From DASUPK01 sp963724665 (lineage in GTDB: Bacteria > Actinomycetota > Thermoleophilia > Solirubrobacterales > 70-9), in contig CAVRVH010000012.1 in assembly GCA_963724665.1 (NCBI GenBank), positions 124,001 through 188,000 of the forward strand: 64,000 nucleotides of DNA. The letters are read 5' to 3'. Below, one piece after another: positions 45,931 through 54,621 of the stretch. Both the position numbers and the translations under genes were made by a program. The notes under the pieces were generated by a model. The model made no database searches. It had not been told where the DNA came from and saw nothing but the letters and a program-made list of their open reading frames with translations. Position 1 is the first letter of the stretch, and each line of letters starts with the position of its first letter.

Positions 45931-47100
45931 TTGGATCTGCTCGAGTATCAGGGAAAGCAGCTCTTCGCCGGACACGGTGTCCCCGTACCCGAAGGGCGGG
46001 TCGCCGACACCGTCGACGCCGCCGTGGAGGCGGCCGAGGAGATCGGCTATCCGTGCGTGATCAAGGCCCAGGTGCAGATCGGCGGCCGCGGCAAGGCCGG
46101 CGGGATCAAGGTCGCGGCGGACAAGGCTGAAGCCGAGGAGCACGCCAACGCGATCCTCGGGATGGACATCCGCGGGCCGCGCGGCGAGGGGCCGTTCACG
46201 GTGCACCAGGTGTGGGTCGAGCGGGCCTCTGACATCGAGGCCGAGTACTACGCCTCGATCATCCTCGACCGCTCCGCCAAGAAGCTGCTGGCGATGCTCT
46301 CGACGATGGGCGGGATGAACGTCGAGGAGATCGCCGAGAAGGACCCGGACGCGCTGGTGCGCCGCCACGTCGAGCCCCAAGAGGGCTTCGGCGAGACCCA
46401 GGCCGCGGCGCTCGTCGCCGATGCCGGCGTCGCGGAGGAGGCTCGCGAGAAGACCACCGAGATGATGGTGAAGCTCTATGGCGCCTTCAACGAGAGCGAC
46501 GCGACCCTGATCGAGGTCAACCCTCTGGTCGTGACGAAGGACAGCGACGTCGTGGCCCTGGACGCCAAGGTGACGATCGACAATTCCGCGCTCTACCGCC
46601 ATGAGGACCTCGCCGACCTCGAGGAGGGCTTCATCGAGGACGAGCAGGAGCGGATGGCGAAGGAGAAGGGCCTCACCTACGTGAAGCTGGATGGCGACAT
46701 CGGCATCCTCGGCAACGGCGCCGGGCTCTGCATGTCGACGCTGGACGTGGTCGCGCAGGCAGGCGGCAAGCCCGCCAACTTCCTCGACGCCGGAGGCGGA
46801 TCGAAGGCCGAGGCGATCATCGACGCGCTCGAGGTGATCACCTCCGACGAGAAGGTCGTCGCGATCCTCTTCAACATCTTCGGTGGGATCACACGTGGCG
46901 ACGAGATCGCCAAGGGGATCATCGAGGCATCGCAGAAGGTCGACATCGATGTTCCGCTGGTCGTCCGCCTCGACGGCACCAACTCCGAGGAGGGTCTCGG
47001 TTTGCTCGCGGACGCCGACCTCGCCAACCTGCACCTCGAGAAGACCATGCTCGGCGCCGCCGAGAAGGTCGTCGAGCTCGCCAAGGCGGAATCCCCGTGA
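45931..47100 (+). CDS. sucC: Succinyl-CoA synthetase beta subunit (ADP-forming)
   Basis: The start is TTG, giving MDLLEYQGKQLFAGHGVPVP, the normal N-terminus; an upstream GTG (45913) adds six residues. An ATP-grasp domain (VIKAQVQIGGRGKAGGIKVA) is followed by the CoA-ligase domain with NIFGGITRGDEIAKGI and EGLGLLADADL. It forms the nucleotide-binding half of SucCD. sucD overlaps by 4 bp. Confidence 0.92.
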   Translation: MDLLEYQGKQLFAGHGVPVPEGRVADTVDAAVEAAEEIGYPCVIKAQVQIGGRGKAGGIKVAADKAEAEEHANAILGMDIRGPRGEGPFTVHQVWVERASDIEAEYYASIILDRSAKKLLAMLSTMGGMNVEEIAEKDPDALVRRHVEPQEGFGETQAAALVADAGVAEEAREKTTEMMVKLYGAFNESDATLIEVNPLVVTKDSDVVALDAKVTIDNSALYRHEDLADLEEGFIEDEQERMAKEKGLTYVKLDGDIGILGNGAGLCMSTLDVVAQAGGKPANFLDAGGGSKAEAIIDALEVITSDEKVVAILFNIFGGITRGDEIAKGIIEASQKVDIDVPLVVRLDGTNSEEGLGLLADADLANLHLEKTMLGAAEKVVELAKAESP

Positions 47101-47975
47101 GCATCATCGTCGGCGACGACACCAAGCTCGTCATCTCCGGCCTCACCGGCCGCGAGGGGACGTTCCACGGCCTCCGCAACCGCGACTACGGCACCGATGT
47201 GGTCGCGGGGGTCACTCCCAAGAAGGGCGGCCAGGACGTCGAGGGCATCCCGATCTTCGACACGATCAAGGAGGCGGTCGACGAGAAGGGCGCGAACACC
47301 TCGATGATCTTCGTTCCCGCCCGCTTCGCCTCAGCCGCGATCAACGAGGCGATCGACGCGGGAATCGGCACGGTGATCGCCATCACCGAGCACATCCCGG
47401 TCCACGACATGCTCGCCACCTACTGGAAGGCGCGCGACGCGGGCGTGCGGCTGATCGGCCCGAACTGCCCGGGCGTCCTCAGCCCCGGCAAGGCCAACGT
47501 CGGGATCATCCCCGCCCAGTTCTTCGAGCAGGGCTCGATCGGCGTCGTCTCCAAGTCGGGGACGCTGACCTACCAGATCGGGAACGAGCTCAAGCAGGCG
47601 GGACTGGGCAACTCTTCCATCGTCGGCATCGGCGGCGACCCGATCGTCGGCTCCGACTTCATCGACATCCTCACGCTCTTCGAGCAGGACGACGAGACCG
47701 AGCTGATCGTGATGGTCGGCGAGATCGGCGGCGACGCGGAGGAGCGCGCGGCCGAGTTCATCGCCGAGAAGGTCTCCAAGCCGGTCGTCGCCTACATCGC
47801 CGGCTTCACCGCGCCGCCCGGCAAGCAGATGGGCCACGCCGGCGCGATCATCTCCGGCTCCTCGGGCACCGCCGAGGCCAAGAAGCAGGCACTCGAGGCC
47901 CAGGGCATCCGCGTCGGCAAGAGCCCGACCGAGACGGCCGAGCTCGCCGCCGAGACCATCGGCGCCAAGGCCTAG
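47097..47975 (+). CDS. sucD: Succinyl-CoA synthetase alpha subunit
   Basis: The 292-residue protein carries the CoA-binding Rossmann domain (VISGLTGREGTFHGL, CPGVLSPGKANVGIIPA) and the phospho-histidine site in MGHAGAIISGSSGTAEAK (His247). It completes the TCA step between succinyl-CoA and succinate, which would also drain the propionyl-CoA pathway. Confidence 0.93.
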   Translation: MSIIVGDDTKLVISGLTGREGTFHGLRNRDYGTDVVAGVTPKKGGQDVEGIPIFDTIKEAVDEKGANTSMIFVPARFASAAINEAIDAGIGTVIAITEHIPVHDMLATYWKARDAGVRLIGPNCPGVLSPGKANVGIIPAQFFEQGSIGVVSKSGTLTYQIGNELKQAGLGNSSIVGIGGDPIVGSDFIDILTLFEQDDETELIVMVGEIGGDAEERAAEFIAEKVSKPVVAYIAGFTAPPGKQMGHAGAIISGSSGTAEAKKQALEAQGIRVGKSPTETAELAAETIGAKA

Positions 47976-47978
47976 CGG

Positions 47979-48593
47979 CTAGGCGGTCTGCTGCGAGGAG
48001 CGGCGGCGGAGCTTCGCGCGCGCTCGCGCGGCACGCTTCTGCTCCTCGCTCTTGGTCAGCGGTCTGTCGCGAGGCCGCTCAGTCGCTGAGGACTCGGCGG
48101 GCACGGGCTCGGCCACACGCTCCGGCGCCGGCGCCGCGGTCTCGGGCGGGGCCGTCGGTCCGGTCGTCCGCTTGATCTGGTCCTGCTTGATGCTGCCGCC
48201 GAGCAGCTCCTTGGCGGCGCGCACCGCCTCCTTGGGCGTCAGATAGGTCACCCAGGAGACGATCTTTCCGTTGTCCACCACCCAGAGCCCGCCGAAGCGG
48301 CGATCGACTGCCACTCCCTCCTTGGGCTCTCCCCGCTCCCGGCAGATGGCGACGACCTTGCCCGGCCCGACCTCGGCGATGTCCTCGACGTCGAAGCGGT
48401 AGGTCTCCCAGCTGTCGAGATAGCGGCGCATCGCCCGCTGCACGTCCTCGTGCTTCCAGACCAGGTCACCGTCGGTGCGGGAGGCCCGCTCATCCCAGCG
48501 AATCAGGGGGTCAGCGAGAGCGAGGGCGATCTCGCAATCACCGTTGCCATAGGCCTGCAGCGCGATCTTGACCAACTCGAGCGACGCGGGCAT
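47979..48593 (-). CDS. SnoaL-like/nuclear transport factor 2 family protein with basic tail
   Basis: The N-terminal 110 residues form an NTF2-like fold (LVKIALQAYGNGDCEIALAL, then WVVDNGKIVSWVTYLTPKEA). A Pro/Ala/Glu-rich linker and a basic C-terminus (EEQKRAARARAKLRRRS) follow. The ATG at 48593 fits the domain start. Function unknown; NTF2-like proteins bind or convert small molecules. It is convergent with sucD (3-bp gap). Confidence 0.72.
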   Translation of the reverse strand: MPASLELVKIALQAYGNGDCEIALALADPLIRWDERASRTDGDLVWKHEDVQRAMRRYLDSWETYRFDVEDIAEVGPGKVVAICRERGEPKEGVAVDRRFGGLWVVDNGKIVSWVTYLTPKEAVRAAKELLGGSIKQDQIKRTTGPTAPPETAAPAPERVAEPVPAESSATERPRDRPLTKSEEQKRAARARAKLRRRSSQQTA

Positions 48594-48728
48594 CGGGCAA
48601 CAGTATTGCGCCCGCGTCGGGCGCAACGGATGGCCTCCCCGGTTGGAGGACATCCAGAGCTCCGGCGGTGACCAACCCCCCGGATGTGCGGCCTTCATCC
48701 CCCGCGCGGCTCAGTATCGCACCGTTCG

Positions 48729-48734
48729 TATACT
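48729..48734 (+). promoter_or_regulatory. -10 box before the aminotransferase gene
   Basis: TATACT lies 10 bp before the GTG start, so the transcript would be nearly leaderless. No clear -35 box is visible. Confidence 0.45.
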
Positions 48735-48744
48735 CGATGCGCCA

Positions 48745-49848
48745 GTGGCCGAACGGACGATCAGCTTCGCTCGTGGCGCCCCCAGCGCCGACATCCTTCC
48801 GCACGAGGCCGTGCGCGAGGCAGCGTCCCATGCCCTCGAGTCCGACTGGGAGAAGGCGCTCAGCTATGGCACCGGGCGCGGCCACATCGGCCTCTGCGAG
48901 TGGATCGCGGAGATGCACGGGGTCGAGCCCGAGCAGATCATGGTCACCAACGGCTCGATGGAGGGAGCGGCGCTCCTCTTCCGCCACCTGGTCTCGGAGG
49001 GAGACCGGGTCGTCGTCGAGCAGCCCACCTACGACCGAACCCTGCTCCTGCTCCAGCAGGCCGGCGCCGACATCGTCGGTGCCGCATTGGAGGCGGATGG
49101 CGTCGATCCGTCCGCGATCGAGTCCGCCGGCGGTGATGTGACGCTCGCCCACGTCATCCCCAACTTCCACAATCCCGCCGGCTGCACTCTCTCGCCGGAG
49201 AAACGTACTGCGCTGGTGCAGCTCGCGGCTGACAACGGCTTCACCCTCTTCGAGGACGACCCGTACCGCTTGATCCACTTCGGAGATGAGCCCGGTCGGA
49301 CGATGCTCGATATGGACACCGCCGACCGCGTGATCCACGCCTCCTCCTTCTCGAAGTCCGTCAGCCCCGGCGTGCGGGTCGGGTACCTGGTCGGCCCAAC
49401 CGAGCAGATCGCCACTCTTGCCAAGAAGGCCAACGAGACCTACATCTCGCCGAACATGCTGGCCGAGTCGATCGTCTTCGAGCTCTGCCGTTCGGGCGGG
49501 CTCGACGAGAACCTGAAGGTCGTGAACGCCGCGCTCCGCGACCGGCGAGACGCGCTCGTCGACGCGCTGCGCCAGCACATCCCGGAGGCTGAGTTCGTGG
49601 TGCCCGAGGGCGGCTACTTCCTCTGGCTCGACTTGAAAGACGACGTCGACACCACGGCCCTGCTCGCCCAGGCCAAGGAGGAGGGCGTCACCTTCGTCGC
49701 CGGACCCGACTTCATGCTCGAGGGTGGCTCCTCCAGCCTGCGGCTGTCGTTCGCCCCCGTTCCGGCCGGCGACGTCGCCGAGGGCGTACAGCGCCTGGCT
49801 CGCGCACTGGAGCGGACCCGCGAGGGCGGGGCAGCCGAGGCCGCCTAG
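48745..49848 (+). CDS. PLP-dependent aminotransferase (class I/II, MocR/LysN-like without HTH)
   Basis: The 367-residue enzyme has the NFHNPAGCTLSPEKR, EDDPYRLIHFGDE and SSFSKSVSPGVRVGYL (Schiff-base Lys) motifs of the 2-aminoadipate/MocR-type aminotransferases. The PLP fold is complete without an N-terminal helix-turn-helix, so it is an enzyme and not a regulator. Likely substrates are an alpha-amino acid with 2-oxoglutarate or pyruvate. Confidence 0.88.
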   Translation: MAERTISFARGAPSADILPHEAVREAASHALESDWEKALSYGTGRGHIGLCEWIAEMHGVEPEQIMVTNGSMEGAALLFRHLVSEGDRVVVEQPTYDRTLLLLQQAGADIVGAALEADGVDPSAIESAGGDVTLAHVIPNFHNPAGCTLSPEKRTALVQLAADNGFTLFEDDPYRLIHFGDEPGRTMLDMDTADRVIHASSFSKSVSPGVRVGYLVGPTEQIATLAKKANETYISPNMLAESIVFELCRSGGLDENLKVVNAALRDRRDALVDALRQHIPEAEFVVPEGGYFLWLDLKDDVDTTALLAQAKEEGVTFVAGPDFMLEGGSSSLRLSFAPVPAGDVAEGVQRLARALERTREGGAAEAA

Positions 49849-50024
49849 ACGCGGCCTCCGAGAATCTCCTGCGCGCGCCGGTAGAGGTTCAGGTCCTCGG
49901 CTCGGGTGGGGTATGGCTTGCGCCTCTGTTCGACGCGGTGAGCTTCGATCGCCCGTGCGATCGAGGCAAGCCGGCGCTCAGCGACATTGCGGTCCGTGAC
50001 CAACCTTCGGGTGCTTGCTTCCAT
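49845..50024 (-). CDS. Small hypothetical protein, 59 residues
   Basis: The frame starts at an ATG with a GGGGGAA ribosome site and encodes MEASTRRLVTDRNVAERRLA, continuing as a charged helical protein to LGGRV. No family is recognised. It occupies the otherwise empty gap between the aminotransferase and the MFS gene, shares 3 bp with the aminotransferase stop, and diverges from the pump. Confidence 0.5.
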   Translation of the reverse strand: MEASTRRLVTDRNVAERRLASIARAIEAHRVEQRRKPYPTRAEDLNLYRRAQEILGGRV

Positions 50025-50041
50025 CTCATTCCCCCGCTTGT

Positions 50042-50052
50042 TGAGTGACTTA
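50042..50052. promoter_or_regulatory. Palindrome matching the MarR-gap site
   Basis: TGAGT-G-ACTTA lies between the small gene and the MFS pump. The core matches 25412-25422 in the VOC/MarR gap. Confidence 0.45.
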
Positions 50053-50163
50053 CTCGACTTAGCTCTCTTGAGCTTAGCAAGTAGTCTGCGCCGCGAGTCT
50101 CAACGTGGCGCTAAAGATTGGTAAAGACCGCCGAGGTCCTGGCTTGCGGATACTGCAGAACCT

Positions 50164-51579
50164 GTGTCTCAACCCGGCAACTCCGACCGCAACCTGACCA
50201 TCCTCGTCGCGTGCCTGGCGACCGCGATGTTGATGCTGGACATCAGCGTCATCAACACCGCACTCTCGAAGATCGCCTCCGGCCTGGACACCGGGCTCAG
50301 CGGATTGCAATGGGTTGTGGACGCGTACACCATCCCGCTCGCCGCGACCGTGCTGACGGCGGGCGCGATCGCCGATCGGCTCGGGCGGCGGATGCTCTTC
50401 ATGCTGGGTCTGACGATCTTCACCGCATCCTCGGCGCTCTGCGGGGCCGCGTCGGGAATCGAGGTGCTCGTCGCCTCCCGGGCGATCCAGGGACTCGGCG
50501 CATCGATGATGTTCGCGACCGCGCTGGCGCTGATCTCGCAGGTCACGCCGCAGCGGGACGACCGCGTCAAGGCCCTGGCGGCGTACGGCGCCGCGATCGG
50601 CGCCTCGTTCGCGCTGGGTCCCTTCGTCGGTGGATCGCTCACCGACATCTTCGGCTGGCGGGCGATCTTCCTCGTCAACGTGCCGATCGGCGTGGCGGTC
50701 ATGTGGATCACCTACCGCCATGTGGCCGAGGGCCGGGACCCGACGCCCCGGCGGGTCGACATCCCGGGCCAGCTCACCCTGATCGGCGGGCTGTTCCTGC
50801 TGGTCCTGGCGCTGCTGCGGGGCAACGCGGACGGCTGGGGCAGTGCCGGGATCATCGCCGCGCTCACCGGCGCGGTGGTGCTGCTGGTCGCATTCGTGAT
50901 CGTCGAGGGTCGCCGGCGCGAGCCGATGCTGCCCCTCCGCCTCCTCAGTCAGCGCCGCTTCGCCGGCCCCCAGATCGCTGTCTTCTCGATCGCGGCGTCG
51001 TTCTTCGCGGTCTTCCTGTACCTCACCCTCTATCTGCAGACCGTCCTCGGCATGTCACCGATCCAGACCGGGCTGGTCTACCTGCCAGGCACCTTCCTGG
51101 TGTTCGTCACATCGGGAATGACCGCCCAGTTCGGCCAGAGGTACTCGGCGGCGAAGATCGCGAGCGTCGGGCTGGTGCTCGTCGGAGCTGGACTGGCCCT
51201 GATGCTGGTCGTCGGCGTCGACTCATCGTGGACCGCGCTGCTGCCCGGCCTGCTGGTGACCAGCGTGGGCACCGGTCTCTTCAACCCGACGGGTAGCGCC
51301 CTCGCCCTGAATGCCCTTCCCGATGAGCAGAGCGGCCTCGCGGCCGGAGCCAACGACACCTTCCGCCAGACGGGCGTGGCGGTGGGCATCGCGGCGCTGG
51401 GAACGCTGGTGCCCGCCGGCGCTGCGCTCGGCGGAAACCCGCAGTCGTACGTCGATGGCCTGCACCATGCGCTGATCGCAAGCGCAGCTCTGGCTCTGAT
51501 CGGAGCGGTTGCGACCGCCTGGCTGCTGATCCCGGCGGGATCGCCGGCCGAGCCCGAGCTGGCGACGGAGACCGCCTGA
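50164..51579 (+). CDS. MFS drug/H+ antiporter, DHA2 (14-TM) type
   Basis: The 471-residue protein has MLDISVINTAL in helix 1, motif A GAIADRLGRRMLF and an antiporter motif C region with GPFVGGSLTDIFGWRAIFLV. About 14 spans fit the EmrB/QacA group. Export of a toxic organic compound or metabolite is likely. It starts at GTG. A MarR-type palindrome lies about 110 bp upstream. Confidence 0.9.
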   Translation: MSQPGNSDRNLTILVACLATAMLMLDISVINTALSKIASGLDTGLSGLQWVVDAYTIPLAATVLTAGAIADRLGRRMLFMLGLTIFTASSALCGAASGIEVLVASRAIQGLGASMMFATALALISQVTPQRDDRVKALAAYGAAIGASFALGPFVGGSLTDIFGWRAIFLVNVPIGVAVMWITYRHVAEGRDPTPRRVDIPGQLTLIGGLFLLVLALLRGNADGWGSAGIIAALTGAVVLLVAFVIVEGRRREPMLPLRLLSQRRFAGPQIAVFSIAASFFAVFLYLTLYLQTVLGMSPIQTGLVYLPGTFLVFVTSGMTAQFGQRYSAAKIASVGLVLVGAGLALMLVVGVDSSWTALLPGLLVTSVGTGLFNPTGSALALNALPDEQSGLAAGANDTFRQTGVAVGIAALGTLVPAGAALGGNPQSYVDGLHHALIASAALALIGAVATAWLLIPAGSPAEPELATETA

Positions 51580-51581
51580 GC

Positions 51582-52289
51582 TCAGCGCCCGTACCGGTCC
51601 GAGCTGATCACCAGCTGGTCCGGCAGCGGCGGGCGCGGAGCCGGGGCGGGATCGGCACGGACGGAGACCGTCTCGGCGACGCTCTTCGAGACTGCGTGCT
51701 TCCCGTCGTCCGAAGCGACCACGACCTCATCTCCGTCCGAGCTCTCCAGGGTCCCATGGAGGCCCGGGTTCAGGCCGGTGCCCTTCAGGTAGTGGAGGAT
51801 CTCCTCGGCCTCGTTCTCGAAGCGCAGGATGACCACGTCGGCACCGGGCTCGACGTCCGCCAGCAGCACGCCCTCCTCGCGGGCGCCCTCGACGATCGGG
51901 TGGCCGTGGGGGCAGGTCTTCGCGTCGCCGATCGCGGCGAGCATCCTCTCCTCCAGCACGGGGGACATCGCGTGCTCGAGGCGCTCGGCCTCCTCGTGGA
52001 CCTCGTCCCAGGGGATCCCGAGCACGTCCGTGAGGAAGCGCTCGATGAGCCGATGGCGGCGGACGATCGCCTGAGCCTCGCCCCGGCCGCGGTCGGTGAA
52101 GGTGAGTGACTTGTCGTCGGCGCGCTCGACGTAGCCGTCGCCCTCGAGCCGGCCGATCATCTCGTGGACGGTGGGCGGGGAGAGCTGCATCGCGCGAGCG
52201 ATGTTCGCCCCATTGATCTGCAGACCGGCCTCTTCGAGCCAGAACATCGTCTGCAGGTACTCCTCCTCCGCAACGGTCGCCTGCGCCAT
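51582..52289 (-). CDS. DtxR/MntR-family metal-dependent regulator
   Basis: The 235-residue protein has an N-terminal winged helix (VAEEEYLQTMFWLEEAG, ANIARAMQLSPPTVHEMIG), the dimerisation/metal domain with HRLIERFLTDVLGIPWDEVHEEAERLEHAMS and a C-terminal SH3-like FeoA domain. Metal ligands CPHGHP are present. It would repress iron or manganese uptake genes. It lies 11 bp after the ArsR gene on the same strand but has its own ATG at 52289. Confidence 0.88.
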   Translation of the reverse strand: MAQATVAEEEYLQTMFWLEEAGLQINGANIARAMQLSPPTVHEMIGRLEGDGYVERADDKSLTFTDRGRGEAQAIVRRHRLIERFLTDVLGIPWDEVHEEAERLEHAMSPVLEERMLAAIGDAKTCPHGHPIVEGAREEGVLLADVEPGADVVILRFENEAEEILHYLKGTGLNPGLHGTLESSDGDEVVVASDDGKHAVSKSVAETVSVRADPAPAPRPPLPDQLVISSDRYGR

Positions 52290-52299
52290 GCAGGCGATG

Positions 52300-52644
52300 C
52301 TACTGGGCGCGAGTCCCTCGCTTCTCGAGCGAGCGCCGGAGCGCTTCGAGCCGGTCATCCCACTCGGCGGAGACCATCTGGATCCAGTGGGCCGCCTCGT
52401 CGAGCGGCTGGGGGCGGAGCTTGTAGTGGGTCTCCCGGCCGATGCGCGACGCGCTGACCAGGTCGGCTCCGCTCAGGGCCGACAGGTGCTTGGCGACGGC
52501 CTGCCGTGTGATCGGCAGCTGGGCCGCCAGGCCGCTGGCCGTCACGGTCCCGCCGCGGGCGAGTGTCTCCACCACCCGCCGCCGGGTCGGGTCGGAGAGG
52601 GCGTCGAAGACCGCGTCGACGTGTCGGTGCGCCGGGGCCCTCAA
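52300..52644 (-). CDS. ArsR-family helix-turn-helix regulator
   Basis: The 114-residue protein has the ArsR/SdpR fold with ALSDPTRRRVVETLA and recognition helix ITRQAVAKHLSAL, and no CxC metal site. It follows the SRPBCC gene with a 4-bp overlap, and GCAACC/GGTTGC palindromes at the operon start are its likely operator. This pair is the common SRPBCC-ArsR arrangement in actinobacteria. Confidence 0.88.
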   Translation of the reverse strand: MRAPAHRHVDAVFDALSDPTRRRVVETLARGGTVTASGLAAQLPITRQAVAKHLSALSGADLVSASRIGRETHYKLRPQPLDEAAHWIQMVSAEWDDRLEALRRSLEKRGTRAQ

Positions 52645-53063
52645 GCGACGAGCGCGAATCTCATCGCGCGGTTCAGGCGACCCAGGCGCGAGCCCCAGCC
52701 ACCCGCCGCGACGGCGGTCGGGCCGATCGGGGTCTCGACCACGGTTATGCGGCTGCCGCCGGGAAGGGCCTCGATCGTGAACTCCACGAAGCTCTCGCCC
52801 TCGCCCGGACGCGACCAGGTGAAGGCGAAGCGCTCGTTCTCCTCCACGGTCTCGACGGTGCCGGCACGCTCGTCCTCACCGTCTCGGACGGCGATCTCAC
52901 CGCCCTCGGTGGGATCGAGCTCGACGTCCGGCGCCAGCCACTCCTCGAGGCGATCCTCGTCGGTGAGCGCCTCCCAGACCTCCTCCGGGCTGGCCTCGAC
53001 GAGGGTGTCGCGCTCGACCCACGGAGCCTTCTCATCCGGCGCTGTCTCATCTCGCAACTTCAC
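52641..53063 (-). CDS. SRPBCC (AHSA1/START-like) protein
   Basis: The 140-residue protein has the Bet v1-like fold: VERDTLVEASPEEVWEALTD, then VEENERFAFTWSRP and SFVEFTIEALPGGSR. It is co-transcribed with the ArsR gene and probably acts on or binds the same hydrophobic ligand. It starts next to the operator repeats. Confidence 0.85.
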   Translation of the reverse strand: MKLRDETAPDEKAPWVERDTLVEASPEEVWEALTDEDRLEEWLAPDVELDPTEGGEIAVRDGEDERAGTVETVEENERFAFTWSRPGEGESFVEFTIEALPGGSRITVVETPIGPTAVAAGGWGSRLGRLNRAMRFALVA

Positions 53064-53104
53064 GGTTGCCTATGCTACCGTAGTTCCCGCAACCCAAAGG
53101 TTGC
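53054..53104. promoter_or_regulatory. Operator palindromes for the SRPBCC-ArsR operon
   Basis: GCAACC-CAAA-GGTTGC (53089-53104) is a perfect 6-4-6 palindrome, and GCAAC-TTCACG-GTTGC (53054-53068-like arms) overlaps the SRPBCC start. They lie between the SRPBCC and clpP genes. Confidence 0.6.
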
Positions 53105-53127
53105 ATTACATCCGAGGAGGTCTTCAG

Positions 53128-53754
53128 ATGCCGATGGTCCCGATGGTGGTCGAGCAGAGCGCGCGCGGAGAGCGGTCCTTCGACATCTACTCCCGGTTGC
53201 TGGGTGAGCGCGTGGTCTTCCTCGGCTCGGCGATCGACGACCAGGTGGCCAACCTGATCGTGGCGCAGATCATCCATCTCGAGTCCGAGGACCCCGACAA
53301 GGACATCTCGCTCTACATCAACTCCCCCGGCGGGGTCGTCTACTCGGGAATGGCGATCTACGACGCCATGCAGTTCGTCAAGCCCGACGTGCGGACCATC
53401 TGTTACGGCATCGCCATGTCAATGGGCGCGCTGCTGCTCGCCGGCGGAGCGAAGGGAAAGCGCATGGCGCTGCCGAACTCGCGGATCCTGATCCACCAGC
53501 CGAGCGGCGGATTCGAGGGCGTCGCCTCCGACATCGAGATCCACGCCAGGGAGACTCTCGACCTGCGCGACCGCCTCGACGCGATCTATGCCAAGCACAC
53601 CGGCAAGTCGAAGAAACAGGTTCACGAGGACATGGACCGCGACCGCTTCTTCAAGGCAGACGAGGCGGCGGAGTACGGGCTGATCGACCGGGTGATCGAG
53701 CAGCGCGAGCTGGAGCTGAAGCGAACCGGCTTCGCGACGCAGAACGGCGGCTAG
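53128..53754 (+). CDS. clpP: ATP-dependent Clp protease proteolytic subunit
   Basis: The 208-residue ClpP has Ser98 in AMSMGALLLAGG, His123 in ILIHQPSGG and Asp in MDRDRFF, plus the hydrophobic-site and loop residues of a self-compartmentalising tetradecamer. GAGGAGG precedes the ATG. It diverges from the SRPBCC-ArsR operon. No Clp ATPase or tig is nearby, which suggests a secondary copy. Confidence 0.92.
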   Translation: MPMVPMVVEQSARGERSFDIYSRLLGERVVFLGSAIDDQVANLIVAQIIHLESEDPDKDISLYINSPGGVVYSGMAIYDAMQFVKPDVRTICYGIAMSMGALLLAGGAKGKRMALPNSRILIHQPSGGFEGVASDIEIHARETLDLRDRLDAIYAKHTGKSKKQVHEDMDRDRFFKADEAAEYGLIDRVIEQRELELKRTGFATQNGG

Positions 53755-54170
53755 CCGGCCCTCAGTTCGGCTGCTCTGTTGCGCGCCTCCTCGACGGTCG
53801 AGAAGTTGATGACTCGACTGATGCGATCGCCCTCCCAGAGGCTGAGCTGACCCCACCGGAACTCGACCTGCTGGTCGGTGTCGCGCGGAGTGCCGCGCTG
53901 GACGAGGCCGGTCACCGTCATCCCCTCGCCGGCGACCTCCTGCTCCTCCACCTCCAACGACCAGGTGTCGTAGGAGCTGACCCAGTCCTCGTAGAAGTGC
54001 TGGTACGCGTCACCCCCCCGATACTCGCCCAGCCCGAGCGGCTCAACGTCCCAGACGAAGTCAGGCGTGGTGAATTCGTCGAGCCAGCGGCGCTCTCCCT
54101 CGGAGATGAAGACCTCGTATCCGCGCCGAACCCGCTCCTCCAATGCCTCGCGTTCGAGCGGATCACTCAT
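53751..54170 (-). CDS. SnoaL/NTF2-like protein
   Basis: The 139-residue protein has an NTF2-like fold (LEERVRRGYEVFISEGERRW, then FYEDWVSSYDTWSLEVEEQE and ISRVINFSTVEEARN). It starts at the ATG at 54170 and overlaps the end of clpP by 4 bp. Substrate unknown. Confidence 0.8.
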   Translation of the reverse strand: MSDPLEREALEERVRRGYEVFISEGERRWLDEFTTPDFVWDVEPLGLGEYRGGDAYQHFYEDWVSSYDTWSLEVEEQEVAGEGMTVTGLVQRGTPRDTDQQVEFRWGQLSLWEGDRISRVINFSTVEEARNRAAELRAG

Positions 54171-54180
54171 GACGACGGAA

Positions 54181-54621
54181 TTATGCGCCGAGCATCCGCT
54201 CCACATCCTTGAGCACCCGCCGGAAGCCGCGGACAAGAAACGGCTGCCAGACGAGCTCCTGCGCGCGGCCCACCACGGGAATCGGCACGCTGAAGCTCGA
54301 GCGCCAGTCGACGCGGGTCGCATGGCCCTCGGGCGTGAGCGTGATCGAGCCGCCGTCGTGCTTGAACGGGACATTGAGCTTGACGATCAGGTAATCGAGG
54401 CGAGTCGGGCGCTCGTAGGCCGTGATCTCCTCCTCGAAGACGAGCGGCCGGACCTTGATGCGGCGCAGAGCCCCGAGGCCGTTGGGTGCCGGGTCGCCCT
54501 CCCTGATCAGCTCGGAACCGTGGATCGGGCGGAACCGGTCGTAGTTCGCGTGGTCGGCCAGCCGATCGAAGACCTCGTCGGGCGGCGCGGGGATCGTGCG
54601 GGTGACGTGGACGCTGCGCAT
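54181..54621 (-). CDS. SRPBCC family protein
   Basis: The 146-residue protein has the Bet v1-like pattern HVTRTIPAPPDEVFDRLADH and a C-terminal helix (QPFLVRGFRRVLKDVERML). It is translationally linked (1-bp overlap) to a HAD-family gene on the same strand. Ligand unknown. Confidence 0.82.
   Translation of the reverse strand: MRSVHVTRTIPAPPDEVFDRLADHANYDRFRPIHGSELIREGDPAPNGLGALRRIKVRPLVFEEEITAYERPTRLDYLIVKLNVPFKHDGGSITLTPEGHATRVDWRSSFSVPIPVVGRAQELVWQPFLVRGFRRVLKDVERMLGA

Noticed and set aside
45355..47034. Long antisense frame across the dehalogenase and sucC genes
   Set aside because: Spans two genuine genes on both strands; no motif.
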